A DNA stretch of 64,000 bases, taken from NCBI RefSeq assembly GCF_018885265.1, contig NZ_CP076538.1:4128001-4192000 (forward strand). The letters are read 5' to 3'. Positions 53,031 to 61,837 of this stretch are shown here, one piece after another (position 1 is the first letter of the stretch; every line of letters starts with the position of its first letter). The notes beneath the pieces were generated by a model. The model saw only the letters and a program-made list of their open reading frames with translations, was not told the DNA's origin and did not search any database. The stretch comes from Amycolatopsis aidingensis (GTDB taxonomy: Bacteria; Actinomycetota; Actinomycetes; Mycobacteriales; Pseudonocardiaceae). A program made the position numbers and the translations under genes.

Positions 53031-53774
53031 ATGAACCTGAAGAAGAAGCTCGCGGTGGCCGCTGCCGGCGCGGGCGTCGCCCCGCTGATCGTGGTCGCGC
53101 TACCCGCGGGCGTGGCCAACGCGCACGGCTACGTGTCCTCGCCGCCGAGCAGGCAGGCACAGTGCGCACAGGGCACCGTGCCCTGTGGCTCGATCAAGTG
53201 GGAGCCGCAGAGCGTCGAGGGTCCCAAGGGCCTGCGTAGCTGCAGCGGTGGCAACTCCCGGTTCGCCGAGCTGGACGACGACAGCAAGGGCTGGCGCGCG
53301 ACCTCGGTCGGCAACTCGGTAACGTTCAAGTGGACGTTCACCGCGCGGCATGCCACCGCCAACTACCAGTACTTCCTGAACGGCCGCAAGATCGCCGAGT
53401 TCGACGGAAACGGCCAGCAGCCGCCCCCCACCATCTCGCACAACGTCAACCTCGGCGGGGTGAGCGGTCGGCAGAAGGTGCTCGCGGTGTGGAACATCGG
53501 TGACACCGGCAACGCCTTCTACGCCTGCATCGACCTCAACGTCAACGGCGGCGGTGGCGACCCGGACCCGGAGCCGACCACCACGACCACGACCCCGCCG
53601 CCCACCACGACCACCACTCCTCCGCCCAGCAGCGGCACCTGGGAGGTCGGCACGAACTACCAGGTGGGTAGTGAGGTGACCTACAACGGCACCACCTACC
53701 GTTGCCGCCAGGCACACACCGCCATCGCAGGCTGGGAGCCCGCCAGCACCCCCGCCCTGTGGCAACAGGTCTGA
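53031..53774 (+). CDS. AA10 lytic polysaccharide monooxygenase with CBM5/12
   Basis: A 247-residue exported LPMO. ATG 53031 has AGAAGGAGC upstream. Signal peptide 1-31 ends VANA, leaving His32 (HGYVSSPPSR) as the first mature residue, the first ligand of the copper histidine brace. The second histidine is in TARHATANYQYF (about residue 107). The catalytic domain ends near residue 175 (AFYACIDLNV), with cysteines as in chitin-active AA10 proteins. A Thr/Pro linker leads to a CBM5/12 domain (WEVGTNYQVGSEVTYNGTTY). It oxidatively cleaves crystalline chitin, acting with the GH18 chitinase. Confidence 0.95.
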   Translation: MNLKKKLAVAAAGAGVAPLIVVALPAGVANAHGYVSSPPSRQAQCAQGTVPCGSIKWEPQSVEGPKGLRSCSGGNSRFAELDDDSKGWRATSVGNSVTFKWTFTARHATANYQYFLNGRKIAEFDGNGQQPPPTISHNVNLGGVSGRQKVLAVWNIGDTGNAFYACIDLNVNGGGGDPDPEPTTTTTTPPPTTTTTPPPSSGTWEVGTNYQVGSEVTYNGTTYRCRQAHTAIAGWEPASTPALWQQV

Positions 53775-53782
53775 GTTCGCCG

Positions 53783-53813
53783 CGGGCCCGCGTCCCTTCC
53801 GGGCGCGGGCCCG
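53783..53813 (+). terminator. hairpin after LPMO gene
   Basis: CGGGCCCGCG (53783-53792) pairs exactly with CGCGGGCCCG (53804-53813), with an 11-base loop, 8 bases after the LPMO stop. It is GC-rich without a T-run, so partial read-through into the DUF305 gene is possible. Confidence 0.7.
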
Positions 53814-53833
53814 TCGCGGGAAACAAGGCGACC

Positions 53834-54487
53834 ATGCGCTCTGTCCTGTTCGTCCTCGTCGCCGCGGCCATGGTGGTACTCACCGGCTGCGGCAATGCGC
53901 CCACTGACGCCCCCACTGCGACGCCTCCGGGGAGCACGGCACCCACCGGGGCACCGCCTCCACCGGCCGAGCCGGCCTCGGCGCGGTTCAACGACGCCGA
54001 CGTGCAGTTCCTGCAGATGATGATCCCGCATCATCAGCAAGGCTTGGACATAGTGCGCCAGGCCAAGCAGCGTGCGGGCAGCGCCGAGGTGCGCCAGCTC
54101 GCGAGCGCCGTCGAGGCGACCCAGCAGTACGAGGTCGAGACCATGACCACCTGGCTGCGCGGCTGGAACCAGCCGATCACCGCCGACCATTCCGCACCCT
54201 CCGGCCACTCTGCGCCCTCGGAGTCCGCTGAGCACGCGGAACACTCCGAGCACGCAGATATCCACACCACAGACCCCGAGGTCATCGAGGAGTTGGCCCG
54301 GACGGCGGACGAGGACTTCGACTCGACCTTCCTGAACGTGTTCACCGGTCATCAGCACAACGCCGTGGCCATGGCTCGAAAAGAGGCCGACGAGGGCGAG
54401 AACCCGGAAGCCAAGAACCTCGCCGAACGCATCGTGCAGTCCCGTACGGCGCAGATCGAGCAGATGCTGAAGATCCTCGGCGGTTAG
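53834..54487 (+). CDS. DUF305 lipoprotein (four-helix His/Met protein)
   Basis: A 217-residue lipoprotein from ATG 53834. The lipobox is VVLTGC. After a Pro/Thr spacer comes a DUF305 (CopM-like) domain: FNDADVQFLQMMIPHHQQGLDIV, then TMTTWLRGWNQP, and FLNVFTGHQHNAVAMARKEA. A His/Glu/Ser-rich insert (about residues 115-140, HSAPSGHSAPS, AEHAEHSEHADIH) is added, which may bind metal. Family members are exported and linked to copper or other metal handling. Proximity to a copper-dependent LPMO is suggestive only. Confidence 0.85.
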   Translation: MRSVLFVLVAAAMVVLTGCGNAPTDAPTATPPGSTAPTGAPPPPAEPASARFNDADVQFLQMMIPHHQQGLDIVRQAKQRAGSAEVRQLASAVEATQQYEVETMTTWLRGWNQPITADHSAPSGHSAPSESAEHAEHSEHADIHTTDPEVIEELARTADEDFDSTFLNVFTGHQHNAVAMARKEADEGENPEAKNLAERIVQSRTAQIEQMLKILGG

Positions 54488-54525
54488 CGCCATCCGGCGA
54501 CGGAATCGTGGCCTATCGTGGAGAA

Positions 54526-55194
54526 ATGGTGCAGAAGATCGCTCGTCTCGGTGTCCGGCAGGTCGATCTGGCGGATTGGCGGTGGTTGCTGGGAGCGCTG
54601 CGTGCTCGGTTCGAGACCAGTTCGTTCGCAGCAGGGTTCGCGTTCGTTGCGGCACTGGGGCAACTTTCCGACACGGTCGGCCATCATCCCGATGTCGATC
54701 TGCGCGCAGGACATGTCCAGCTCGTGTTGCGCAGTCCTGACGTTGACGGGGTCACCGAACGGGACGTCCAGCTAGCCGAACGGATCAGCGCGCTCGCATC
54801 CGAGCACGGGCTCACTCCGCGCCCAGAGCAGGTACGGGTGCTGGAACTGGCCCTGGACACACCTGCATCGGAAATGGTGTTGCCGTTTTGGGCGGCCATT
54901 CTTGACGGTGATGGTGACGACGCGGGCGGCGACGTCATCGACCCGGCGGGGGAACTCCCACCATTGTGGTTTCAGGTCACCGACTCGACCGCGCCTGATC
55001 GGCAGCGCTTCCACCTTGACGTCACGGTCCCACCGGAAGCCGCCGATCGGCGCATCGCCGCAGCGGTCGCCGCAGGCGGGACCGTCGTCGACGACCGCCG
55101 TGCCCCAGCGTTCATCGTGCTGGCCGACCCGGACGGCAACAAGGTCTGCATCTGCACCGCGCTGGGGCGGGACGCCCCAGAATCAACACCATAA
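54526..55194 (+). CDS. pterin-4a-carbinolamine dehydratase / VOC domain fusion
   Basis: A 222-residue protein from ATG 54526. Residues 1-100 are a PCD-like domain: WRWLLGALRARFETSSFAAG and the active-site motif GHHPDVDLRAGHVQLVL, then GVTERDVQLAERIS. Residues 105-215 are a glyoxalase/VOC half-barrel pair-like domain (VLELALDTPASEMVLPFWAA, FHLDVTVPPEAADRR, FIVLADPDGNKVCICTA). Similar fusions occur in actinobacteria. PCD domains dehydrate pterin carbinolamines; the role of the fusion is unknown. Confidence 0.82.
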   Translation: MVQKIARLGVRQVDLADWRWLLGALRARFETSSFAAGFAFVAALGQLSDTVGHHPDVDLRAGHVQLVLRSPDVDGVTERDVQLAERISALASEHGLTPRPEQVRVLELALDTPASEMVLPFWAAILDGDGDDAGGDVIDPAGELPPLWFQVTDSTAPDRQRFHLDVTVPPEAADRRIAAAVAAGGTVVDDRRAPAFIVLADPDGNKVCICTALGRDAPESTP

Positions 55195-55293
55195 CGGCGC
55201 GAACGGTCCATTCACTACCGAAATAGAACCCGATCGAGTGGTGCGAATTCTCGTCAATTCACATCAGATATTTTCGGCGTACGCTCGAACCCC

Positions 55294-56330
55294 GTGAACG
55301 AACCCAACCTCAACACCGACATCCCAGGGTGGACGACGGACGAGTTCCTCGACACCCCCACCGACGACCTCAGCGAACAGGAGGCACTCGCCTTCCTCCA
55401 CGGCATCACCCGCATGCAAGCCATGCTCGACGGCGCCCGCCTCAACGCGATCCACCGCTTCGCCACCCTGCGCGCCGGCGACCCACGGGTACCGGGATTC
55501 CTCGCGGCAGAGCTGAAGATGACCCGAGCCAAAGCAGGTGGCGACCTAGCGCTGGCCCACACTCTGCACACCCGACTGCCCCGAACCCGGCAGGCTCTGG
55601 CCACCGGCAACCTCGATCTCGCCCGCGCCCGGCAAATCGACCGCGCCACCACACCACTTACCGACGAGCAGGCCCGCCACGTCGACGAACGTATCCTCCC
55701 GCAGGCCTGCGACCAGAACCCGCGCCAGCTCTACGACCTACTCCGCAGAACCATCATCGAAGCCGACCCCGACGGTGCCCGGAAGCGTACCGAAGCCCGC
55801 CGGGAACAACGCGGGGTCAACCTCCAACCAGACAAAGGCGAGATGTGGTGGCTACACGCCTACCTTCCCGCCGAAGACGCCATCGCCATCGACAGCCTGA
55901 TCGACTTCGTTGGCCAGCAAACCCGAACACCCGGCGACCGACGCACCTGGAACCAATGCCGCGCCGACGCCCTACGCGACCTCATCATCGGCACCCACCG
56001 CGACCGCGTCCAGACCCGTAGCTACCTCACCGACAACGCCACCGACGTCCTCGGCCTGGACGACCTCCCCCGGCGATCCACCCGGCTACGGCCCCCTGCC
56101 CGCCGACCACATCCGCGAACTCACCGACGCGCGCCAAACCGTCTGGCCCGGCGTCCACACCGACCGGCCTGACCAGCCCTGCCACGCGGTCACCACCAGC
56201 TGCCGCGTCACCAGTCAACTGATCGAGGCAATCCTGGCGACACGACGACGTACGCCAACGTCCGGCCTGCACCGCCGCAACCAACCCCGCGCTTGGACAA
56301 CCACAACCAAAACCCGTCCCCTCATCTGCA
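55294..56330 (+). pseudogene. frameshifted DUF222 / HNH endonuclease gene
   Basis: From GTG 55294 the frame encodes a DUF222 domain (EQEALAFLHGITRMQAMLDG, then ARLNAIHRFA; TRAKAGGDLALA; GNLDLARARQIDRA; WLHAYLPAEDAIAI). Near 56067-56071 a run of five C breaks the frame: after GLDDLP the expected GDPPGYGPLPADHIRELTDA continues in another frame. The following HNH region is also degraded, with only scattered remnants and no intact HNH motif. DUF222-HNH proteins are multicopy, often mobile in actinobacteria. This copy is very likely dead. Confidence 0.8.
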
Positions 56331-56458
56331 CCGGTCACACGGCGCCAACACAGCAACTGACATCCTTCGGCATTGCGGCGACCACGATTGCCCGAGCTGT
56401 AACGCATCGGAACGTGTCACGACATGCTGATGGAACGCGCCGACTGAGAAAGCTGGAT

Positions 56459-57166
56459 ATGGCTGCTACTACTACCGAACCAGAGCACGGCTTCGTCAAC
56501 GTTGCGACCCACGTCGGAGCACCCGGCAGCGCCGTGCTGGCATTGGGTGCGGACGACGATGGCGACGCTGTGGCGTTATGGCATGTCAGCCCGCAGGGCA
56601 CCAGAACCGGGGCCTGGGTGTTCTCCCAAGATGAGGCATTCGCGTCGAAAGATACCGCGCGACAACTCGTTGGCCTGCTCGAACGGCGCGCGCTCACCGC
56701 GCGACGGCCAGAGGATGTGAACGACGTCGTGCAACGTCTGGTCGCCACCGCCGACCTGGCCACCGAGCCGTGGTGGGAGCGCCAAATCTTCTCACCGATG
56801 CAGGCCTTCGGGGAGATCATGACACGTCGATCGGTTTACGAATCGACCGTGTCGGCGGTCAGGGACGGCGGGCGAAGCGCGGCACCCCTGGAATGGACAC
56901 AGGACTTCGCCGCGAGCTCGGTGCCCGAAGAATTCGAGGGTATCCGTCGCTTGTCCAGGACCGGGAGGACAGCAGGCACCGCCGTGGTCGCGGAGGCACT
57001 CGTGGTCTGCCGGGTGCTGTACTGGCTGGTTCAGGTCTGGAGTGAGACCGAGCAGGTCAAGAACCGCAGGACCTACGTGCGGGATGCTCACGGCAAAGCC
57101 GAGGCGCTCCCACCGTCCTGGCTGGCCGCGGTGCGGACGGCGGGCGCGAACAGGCTGCCGTTGTGA
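56459..57166 (+). CDS. unknown protein paired with exonuclease
   Basis: A 235-residue protein from ATG 56459; the same frame continues upstream into the DUF222 remnant but has no domain there. It reads ATHVGAPGSAVLALGADDDG, ALWHVSPQGTRTGAWVFSQD, DTARQLVGLLERRAL and WWERQIFSPMQAFGEIMTRR. It has an N-terminal beta region, a helical middle and a second helical half. I do not recognise a family for certain. Its stop overlaps the exonuclease start by four bases (GTGA), so the pair is a functional unit. A nucleic-acid or defence role is a guess from that partner. Confidence 0.7.
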   Translation: MAATTTEPEHGFVNVATHVGAPGSAVLALGADDDGDAVALWHVSPQGTRTGAWVFSQDEAFASKDTARQLVGLLERRALTARRPEDVNDVVQRLVATADLATEPWWERQIFSPMQAFGEIMTRRSVYESTVSAVRDGGRSAAPLEWTQDFAASSVPEEFEGIRRLSRTGRTAGTAVVAEALVVCRVLYWLVQVWSETEQVKNRRTYVRDAHGKAEALPPSWLAAVRTAGANRLPL

Positions 57167-58440
57167 CGGCGCCGGCCGGCTACGCGGTCGTCGACACCGA
57201 GACGACAGGTCTGTTCAGCGGTTACCGGCACCGCATCGCCGAGATCGCGATCATCCAGCTGGACTTGGCCGGAACGGTGACCGGCGAATGGTCGACTCTA
57301 GTCAATCCCGATCGGGACCTCGGGCCGCAGGCTGTGCACGGAATCCGCGCCGCGGACGTTCGACGGGCGCCCCGCTTTGAACAGATCGCGGGTGACGTGG
57401 CCGAACGGCTCCGAAACCGGGTGGTGGTGGCACACAACTGGCCATTTGATGCGATGCATCTGCGTTCCGAGTTCGAACGAATGGGGATTGAGGTTCCGCT
57501 GCATCCCGATGCGGGCTTGTGCACCATGCGTGCCGCCGGTGTGGCGCTACCCGGGTCACGTCGTTCACTGATCGACTGCTGCGCTGCGGCGGGTCTGCCC
57601 GAAATGAGCTGGCACACCGCCCGTGACGACGCCATGGCCGCCGCTTTTCTGTTCCAGCACATGATGCTTCGGGAGCCGACGGCGGTCGAGGTGACCCCTG
57701 ACCAGCTGCGGACTGCGGCGTGGCAATGGCCCCTCCTCGACCATCGCCAGGTAACGCCGGTACGCCGCATGCCCGCAGGACAGGTCGAGCCGCACTTCCT
57801 GGCCCGCCTGGTCGAACGCATCCCCCGGGACACACAACCAGCAGTCGACGGTTACTTCGCCATGTTGGACGGCGCGTTGCTCGATCGGCAGATCTCGGCC
57901 ACCGAGGCCGACTCGCTGCTCGACATCGCCCAGGAACTCGGCTTGCACAAGGCCGACGTCCTCGCCGCCCACCGGACCTACCTGCGTGCCCTGGCACGTG
58001 CCGGATGGGAGGACGGCGTCATCACCGAGGACGAACGCCGGGACCTTGACGCGGTCGCGGCTCTGCTCGGCCTCGACCACGACAGCGTCGACGCGGTACT
58101 CGAGCAGGAACGGAATGCCCCGGCAGCCCCCGGTATCGACCGGATCACCGCGACGGTCAGCGTCGGCGGGCTGGTACTCCGCCCGGGAGACAAGATCGTC
58201 CTGACCGGTACGATGCGACGCGACCGGGAGGAGATCCGGGAGCAGATCACGGCGGCCGGCCTCAGGGTCACGACGGCCGTGAGCAAGCGAACCCGGGTCC
58301 TCGTCGCGGCTGACCCCGATTCGCTTTCCGGCAAAGCAAAGGACGCCCGGCAGCACGGAATCCCCGTCGTCGGTGAAGAAACATTCCTCCGGCTCCTTGA
58401 CATGAGGCTGGATAAGGGCGCCGTCAGCGATGCGTACTGA
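57163..58440 (+). CDS. DEDDh 3'-5' exonuclease with TerB-like and BRCT domains
   Basis: A 425-residue protein from GTG 57163. Residues 5-170 are a DnaQ-like exonuclease with Exo I VVDTETTGL, Exo II VVAHNWPFDAMHL and Exo III HTARDDAMAAAFLF, so all acidic residues and the His are present. Residues about 215-305 are helical and TerB-like (ISATEADSLLDIAQELGLHK and a similar VITEDERRDLDAVAALLGL). Residues about 340-420 form a BRCT domain (GDKIVLTGTMRRDREEIREQ, GIPVVGEETFLRLL), as in DNA ligase. It resembles the exonuclease part of DNA polymerase III epsilon-like accessory nucleases. Translationally coupled to the unknown gene upstream. Confidence 0.9.
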   Translation: MTAPAGYAVVDTETTGLFSGYRHRIAEIAIIQLDLAGTVTGEWSTLVNPDRDLGPQAVHGIRAADVRRAPRFEQIAGDVAERLRNRVVVAHNWPFDAMHLRSEFERMGIEVPLHPDAGLCTMRAAGVALPGSRRSLIDCCAAAGLPEMSWHTARDDAMAAAFLFQHMMLREPTAVEVTPDQLRTAAWQWPLLDHRQVTPVRRMPAGQVEPHFLARLVERIPRDTQPAVDGYFAMLDGALLDRQISATEADSLLDIAQELGLHKADVLAAHRTYLRALARAGWEDGVITEDERRDLDAVAALLGLDHDSVDAVLEQERNAPAAPGIDRITATVSVGGLVLRPGDKIVLTGTMRRDREEIREQITAAGLRVTTAVSKRTRVLVAADPDSLSGKAKDARQHGIPVVGEETFLRLLDMRLDKGAVSDAY

Positions 58441-58482
58441 GGAAACGTCTGGCCCTTACCGTCGCCGGCTCGGCCGCGCTGG

Positions 58483-59328
58483 CTACCGTGCCACGAGTTC
58501 CTGGCGCTGCCTGCCAAGCCCCTCCGCCTCCAGTTCCACCACGTCGCCGACCTTCAAATACGGGAACCGGCCGGACAGCGCCACGCCCTCCGGGGTGCCG
58601 GTGAGCAGCAGGTCACCCGGCTCCAGCGCGAGATACTGGCTGAGGTGCCATACGACGAATCCCACGTCGAAGATCATGTCCGCGGTGCTGGAGTCCTGCC
58701 GCGGCTCCCCGTTCACCCAGCTGCGCAGCCGCAACCGGCGATGATCGACCTCGTCCGGGGTGACCAACCAAGGGCCGGTCGGCGTGAACCCGGGCGCGCA
58801 TTTGCCCTTGCTCCACTGGCCGCCCGAGTCGACCAGCTGGTGGTTCCGTTCGGAAAGGTCGTTGGCCAGCACGAAGCCGGCCACGTGGGCCAGGGAGTCC
58901 TCGGGTGAGTCCAGGTAGCTGGCTCGCTTCCCGATCACTACTCCGAGTTCGACCTCCCAGTCCATCCGCAGGCTGCCCGGCGGCACGGCTACGGCGTCCG
59001 TGGGCCCGCCCACGGTGTTCGGCGTCTTCAGGAACATGACCGGGGACTCTGGCCGTGGCGAGCCGGATTCGGCGGCGTGCGCCGCGTAGTTCAACCCGAT
59101 ACCGATCACCGCCCCCGGCCGCGCGATCGGCGGGCCGACCCTGGTCGGGGCCACCGCGAGCTCGGGGAGATCACCCGCGGCGGCCAGCTTGCGCACCGCT
59201 ACCAGGCCGTCGGCTGCGAAGAACTGCCCGTCGAGGTCACCGGTGAGGCCACTGAGATCGTAGGTCGCCGAGTCGCCCAGTAGCACCGGCCGTTCGGCAC
59301 CTTGCGGACCGAGCCGCGCCAGTTTCAC
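58483..59328 (-). CDS. fumarylacetoacetate hydrolase family protein
   Basis: A 281-residue FAH-family enzyme from GTG 59328 with a very strong GGAGGAGG site. It has GAVIGIGLNYAAHAAE, the metal site MDWEVELGVVIG (two Glu) with Asp in FVLANDLSERN, and later GDLLLTGTPEGVA. Members hydrolyse or decarboxylate 2-keto-3-deoxy acids and acylpyruvates. Lying beside a sugar-oxidising locus, 2-keto-3-deoxy sugar acid cleavage is plausible. It is separated by 60 bases from the Gfo/Idh gene on the same strand and probably co-transcribed. Confidence 0.9.
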   Translation of the reverse strand: MKLARLGPQGAERPVLLGDSATYDLSGLTGDLDGQFFAADGLVAVRKLAAAGDLPELAVAPTRVGPPIARPGAVIGIGLNYAAHAAESGSPRPESPVMFLKTPNTVGGPTDAVAVPPGSLRMDWEVELGVVIGKRASYLDSPEDSLAHVAGFVLANDLSERNHQLVDSGGQWSKGKCAPGFTPTGPWLVTPDEVDHRRLRLRSWVNGEPRQDSSTADMIFDVGFVVWHLSQYLALEPGDLLLTGTPEGVALSGRFPYLKVGDVVELEAEGLGRQRQELVAR

Positions 59329-59388
59329 GGTTCCTCCTCCAGCCAGTCGTCGGGACCTCTCCCCCAGCCTACGGACCCGGTGAGCGGG

Positions 59389-60549
59389 TCACGGCGCGAG
59401 CTCGGGGACCGGCAGCCTGCGTGCCTCGTGTGCCGACCGCAGGCCTAGCTCGGCCAGCTGCACCCCGCGAGCACCGGCGAGGAAGTCCCAGGGGAACGGC
59501 TCTCCGGAACCCACGTGCCGCAGGAACAACTCCCATTGCCGCTTGAATCCGTTGTCGAACTCCTCGTTGTCCGGGACCTCCTGCCACTGCGCCCGGAAGT
59601 CCTCACCCGCGGGCAGGTCCGGATTCCATACCGGTTTCGGGGTGGTCGCGCGGTGCTGCACCCGGCAGCGCCGCAGGCCGGCCACCGCGCTGCCCTCCGT
59701 GCCGTCCACCTGAAACTCCACCAGCTCGTCTCGGAACACCCTGGTCGCCCAGGACGAGTTGATCTGCGCGACGATCCCGCCGTCCAACTCGAACACGCCG
59801 TACACCGCGTCGTCCGCGGTGCACTCATAGCCGGCACCCCGCTCGTCCACCCGTCGTGGGATGTGCGTGGCGGTGAGCGCCTGCACCGAGCGCACCGGGG
59901 CGATGATGTCCTCCAGCACGTAACGCCAGTGGCAGAACATATCGCTGGTGATGCCGCCGCCGTCCGCGGCACGGTAGTTCCAGGACGGGCGCTGCGCCTC
60001 CTGCCAGTCCCCCTCGAAGATCCAGTACCCGAACTCGCCGCGCACCGCGAGGATCTGCCCAAAGAACCCGCCGTCGACAAGGCGCTTCAGCTTCCGCAGG
60101 CCGGGCAGAAACAGCTTGTCCTGCACCACGCCGGCGGAGATCCCGGCGGCACGGGCGAGCCTGGCCAGCTCGAGCGCGCCCTCGGTACTCTCCGCGATCG
60201 GTTTCTCGGTGTAGACATGCAGACCGGCCGCAATGGCCCGGCGCACCGACTCCTCACGGCGGCTGGTCACCTGCGCGTCGAAGTAGACCTCGGCCCCGGG
60301 GGTGGCCAGCGCTTCGTCCAGGTCGGTGGTCCACCGGTCGAGGCCGTGCTCCTCGGCGATCGCGGCGAGCTTGGCCTCGTCCCGCCCCACCAGTACGGGT
60401 TCGGGCAGCAGCACGGTACCATCGGCCAGCCGTAACCCGCCCTGCCGCCGGATGGCTACAATGGACCGTACGAGATGCTGCCGGTAACCCATTCGCCCGG
60501 TCACCCCGTTCATCACGATCCCGATCGACCGCTGCTCGTGTCCCGCCAT
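59389..60549 (-). CDS. Gfo/Idh/MocA-family oxidoreductase
   Basis: A 386-residue NAD(P)-dependent dehydrogenase from ATG 60549. The Rossmann opening is variant: IGIVMNGVTGRMGYRQHLVRS, with GxxGRMG like dihydrodipicolinate reductase. The family hallmark EKP is in HVYTEKPIAES. The C-terminal beta domain shows GEFGYWIFEGDWQEAQRPSW and GGGITSDMFCHW. It should oxidise a sugar, inositol or sugar lactone precursor. It is divergent from the LacI regulator, with tandem operators between them. Confidence 0.88.
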   Translation of the reverse strand: MAGHEQRSIGIVMNGVTGRMGYRQHLVRSIVAIRRQGGLRLADGTVLLPEPVLVGRDEAKLAAIAEEHGLDRWTTDLDEALATPGAEVYFDAQVTSRREESVRRAIAAGLHVYTEKPIAESTEGALELARLARAAGISAGVVQDKLFLPGLRKLKRLVDGGFFGQILAVRGEFGYWIFEGDWQEAQRPSWNYRAADGGGITSDMFCHWRYVLEDIIAPVRSVQALTATHIPRRVDERGAGYECTADDAVYGVFELDGGIVAQINSSWATRVFRDELVEFQVDGTEGSAVAGLRRCRVQHRATTPKPVWNPDLPAGEDFRAQWQEVPDNEEFDNGFKRQWELFLRHVGSGEPFPWDFLAGARGVQLAELGLRSAHEARRLPVPELAP

Positions 60550-60691
60550 TCCTGTCCTTCCTTCCTGTTCACTCGGCCACCGTCGCGGCGCCGAGATGCT
60601 CGCGGATCCGCCGGGTGGCCGTGGCGAACTCCGGTTCCGCTATGGTGGGCGGACCGGGAGGCACTCGATCGAGATCGCCGTTCCGATGGGT

Positions 60692-60716
60692 GAATGCGCT
60701 TTCTGAATGCGCTTTC
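60692..60716. promoter_or_regulatory. tandem LacI-type operators, divergent promoter
   Basis: GAATGCGCTTTC occurs twice, at 60692-60703 and 60705-60716, one base apart. Each is a near-palindrome of the GAAAGCGCTTTC type bound by LacI-family proteins with a central CG. They lie 72 bases before the lacI-type gene and about 143 bases before the divergent dehydrogenase. Confidence 0.8.
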
Positions 60717-60787
60717 AGGTAGAGTATGCACGGGTTCCTTCTTGGTCAAGAAGTGCTCGGAACCTCGCCCGCCGTGAGGAGTTGTGC

Positions 60788-61837
60788 ATGGACAGCCATC
60801 CGCATGTGACGCTCGAGGACGTCGCCCGCGCCGCCGAGGTGTCGCTGGCGACCGCTTCCCGGGCACTGAACGGCACCACCAAGGTGCGCCCCGACCTGCA
60901 CGAGCGGGTGCTCGCCGCCGCGGAGAAGCTCGCCTACACTCCGAACGCCCACGCGCAGGCGCTTGCCGGCGCCTCGCACCGGACCGTCGGCGTGATCTGC
61001 CACGACGTGAGCGATCCCTACTTCGCCGCGATCGCCCGCGGAGTGATGCGAGTGGCAGACGAGAACGAACTGCTGGTCATGCTGGCCAGCACCTTCCGGG
61101 ATCCGCAGAAGGAAATCGCCTACGTCTCCACCCTGCGCGCCCAGCGCACCTCGGCCATCCTGCTGGTCGGTTCCGGTTTCGAGGACCGTTCCTGGGAGCG
61201 GGCGCTGGCCGCGGAGATCGAGCCGTACCGGCGCGGCGGCGGCAGGGTGGCCGTGGTCAGCAGGCACCGCGGCCTGCGGGTGGACAGCGTGCAGCCCGCC
61301 AACCGGGAGGGGGCGGCGAGGCTGGCCGAGGAACTGCTCAGCCTGGGGCACCGCCGGTTCGCCGTGCTCACCGGACCGCGTCAGCTGACCACCGTGGTCG
61401 ACCGGCTCGAGGGTTTCCGGGAGACCCTGGCCGAAGCCGGGGTGCGGCTCGCCGAACGCGATATCGTGGAGTCGGCGTTCACCAGGGACGGCGGGCATGC
61501 CGCGATGTCCGAGCTGATCTCCAGGGGGCTCGAGGCCACCTGCGTGTTCGCGGTGACCGACGTGATGGCGATCGGCGCCCTCACCGCGGCGCGAGAAGCC
61601 GGGATCGCCGTACCGGAGCAGCTCTCGCTGGCCGGCTTCGACGACATCCCGGTGGTGCGGGACCTGACGCCGGCGCTGACCACCGTGGCGCTGCCGCTGG
61701 AGGACCTGGGGGCACGGGCGATGGAGCTGGCCATCCGGGACAGCCGCAGCAGCCGCAGCCGGGTGCTGCGGATCGAGGGCGAGGTACGGTTGCGCGCCAG
61801 TGTGTCCCGGCCCGCGGACCGGTGGGCGGGGTACTGA
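60788..61837 (+). CDS. LacI-family transcriptional regulator
   Basis: A 349-residue repressor from ATG 60788 (GAGGAG upstream). The helix-turn-helix is at 6-30 (VTLEDVARAAEVSLATASRA), followed by the hinge KLAYTPNAHAQALAG. The periplasmic-binding-like core follows (TVGVICHDVSDPYFAAIARG, CVFAVTDVMAIGALTAARE, SLAGFDDIPVVRDLTPALTTV). Its own promoter and the DUF993 promoter both carry tandem GC-centred operators, so it very probably controls itself, the divergent dehydrogenase operon and the downstream genes. Confidence 0.94.
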   Translation: MDSHPHVTLEDVARAAEVSLATASRALNGTTKVRPDLHERVLAAAEKLAYTPNAHAQALAGASHRTVGVICHDVSDPYFAAIARGVMRVADENELLVMLASTFRDPQKEIAYVSTLRAQRTSAILLVGSGFEDRSWERALAAEIEPYRRGGGRVAVVSRHRGLRVDSVQPANREGAARLAEELLSLGHRRFAVLTGPRQLTTVVDRLEGFRETLAEAGVRLAERDIVESAFTRDGGHAAMSELISRGLEATCVFAVTDVMAIGALTAAREAGIAVPEQLSLAGFDDIPVVRDLTPALTTVALPLEDLGARAMELAIRDSRSSRSRVLRIEGEVRLRASVSRPADRWAGY

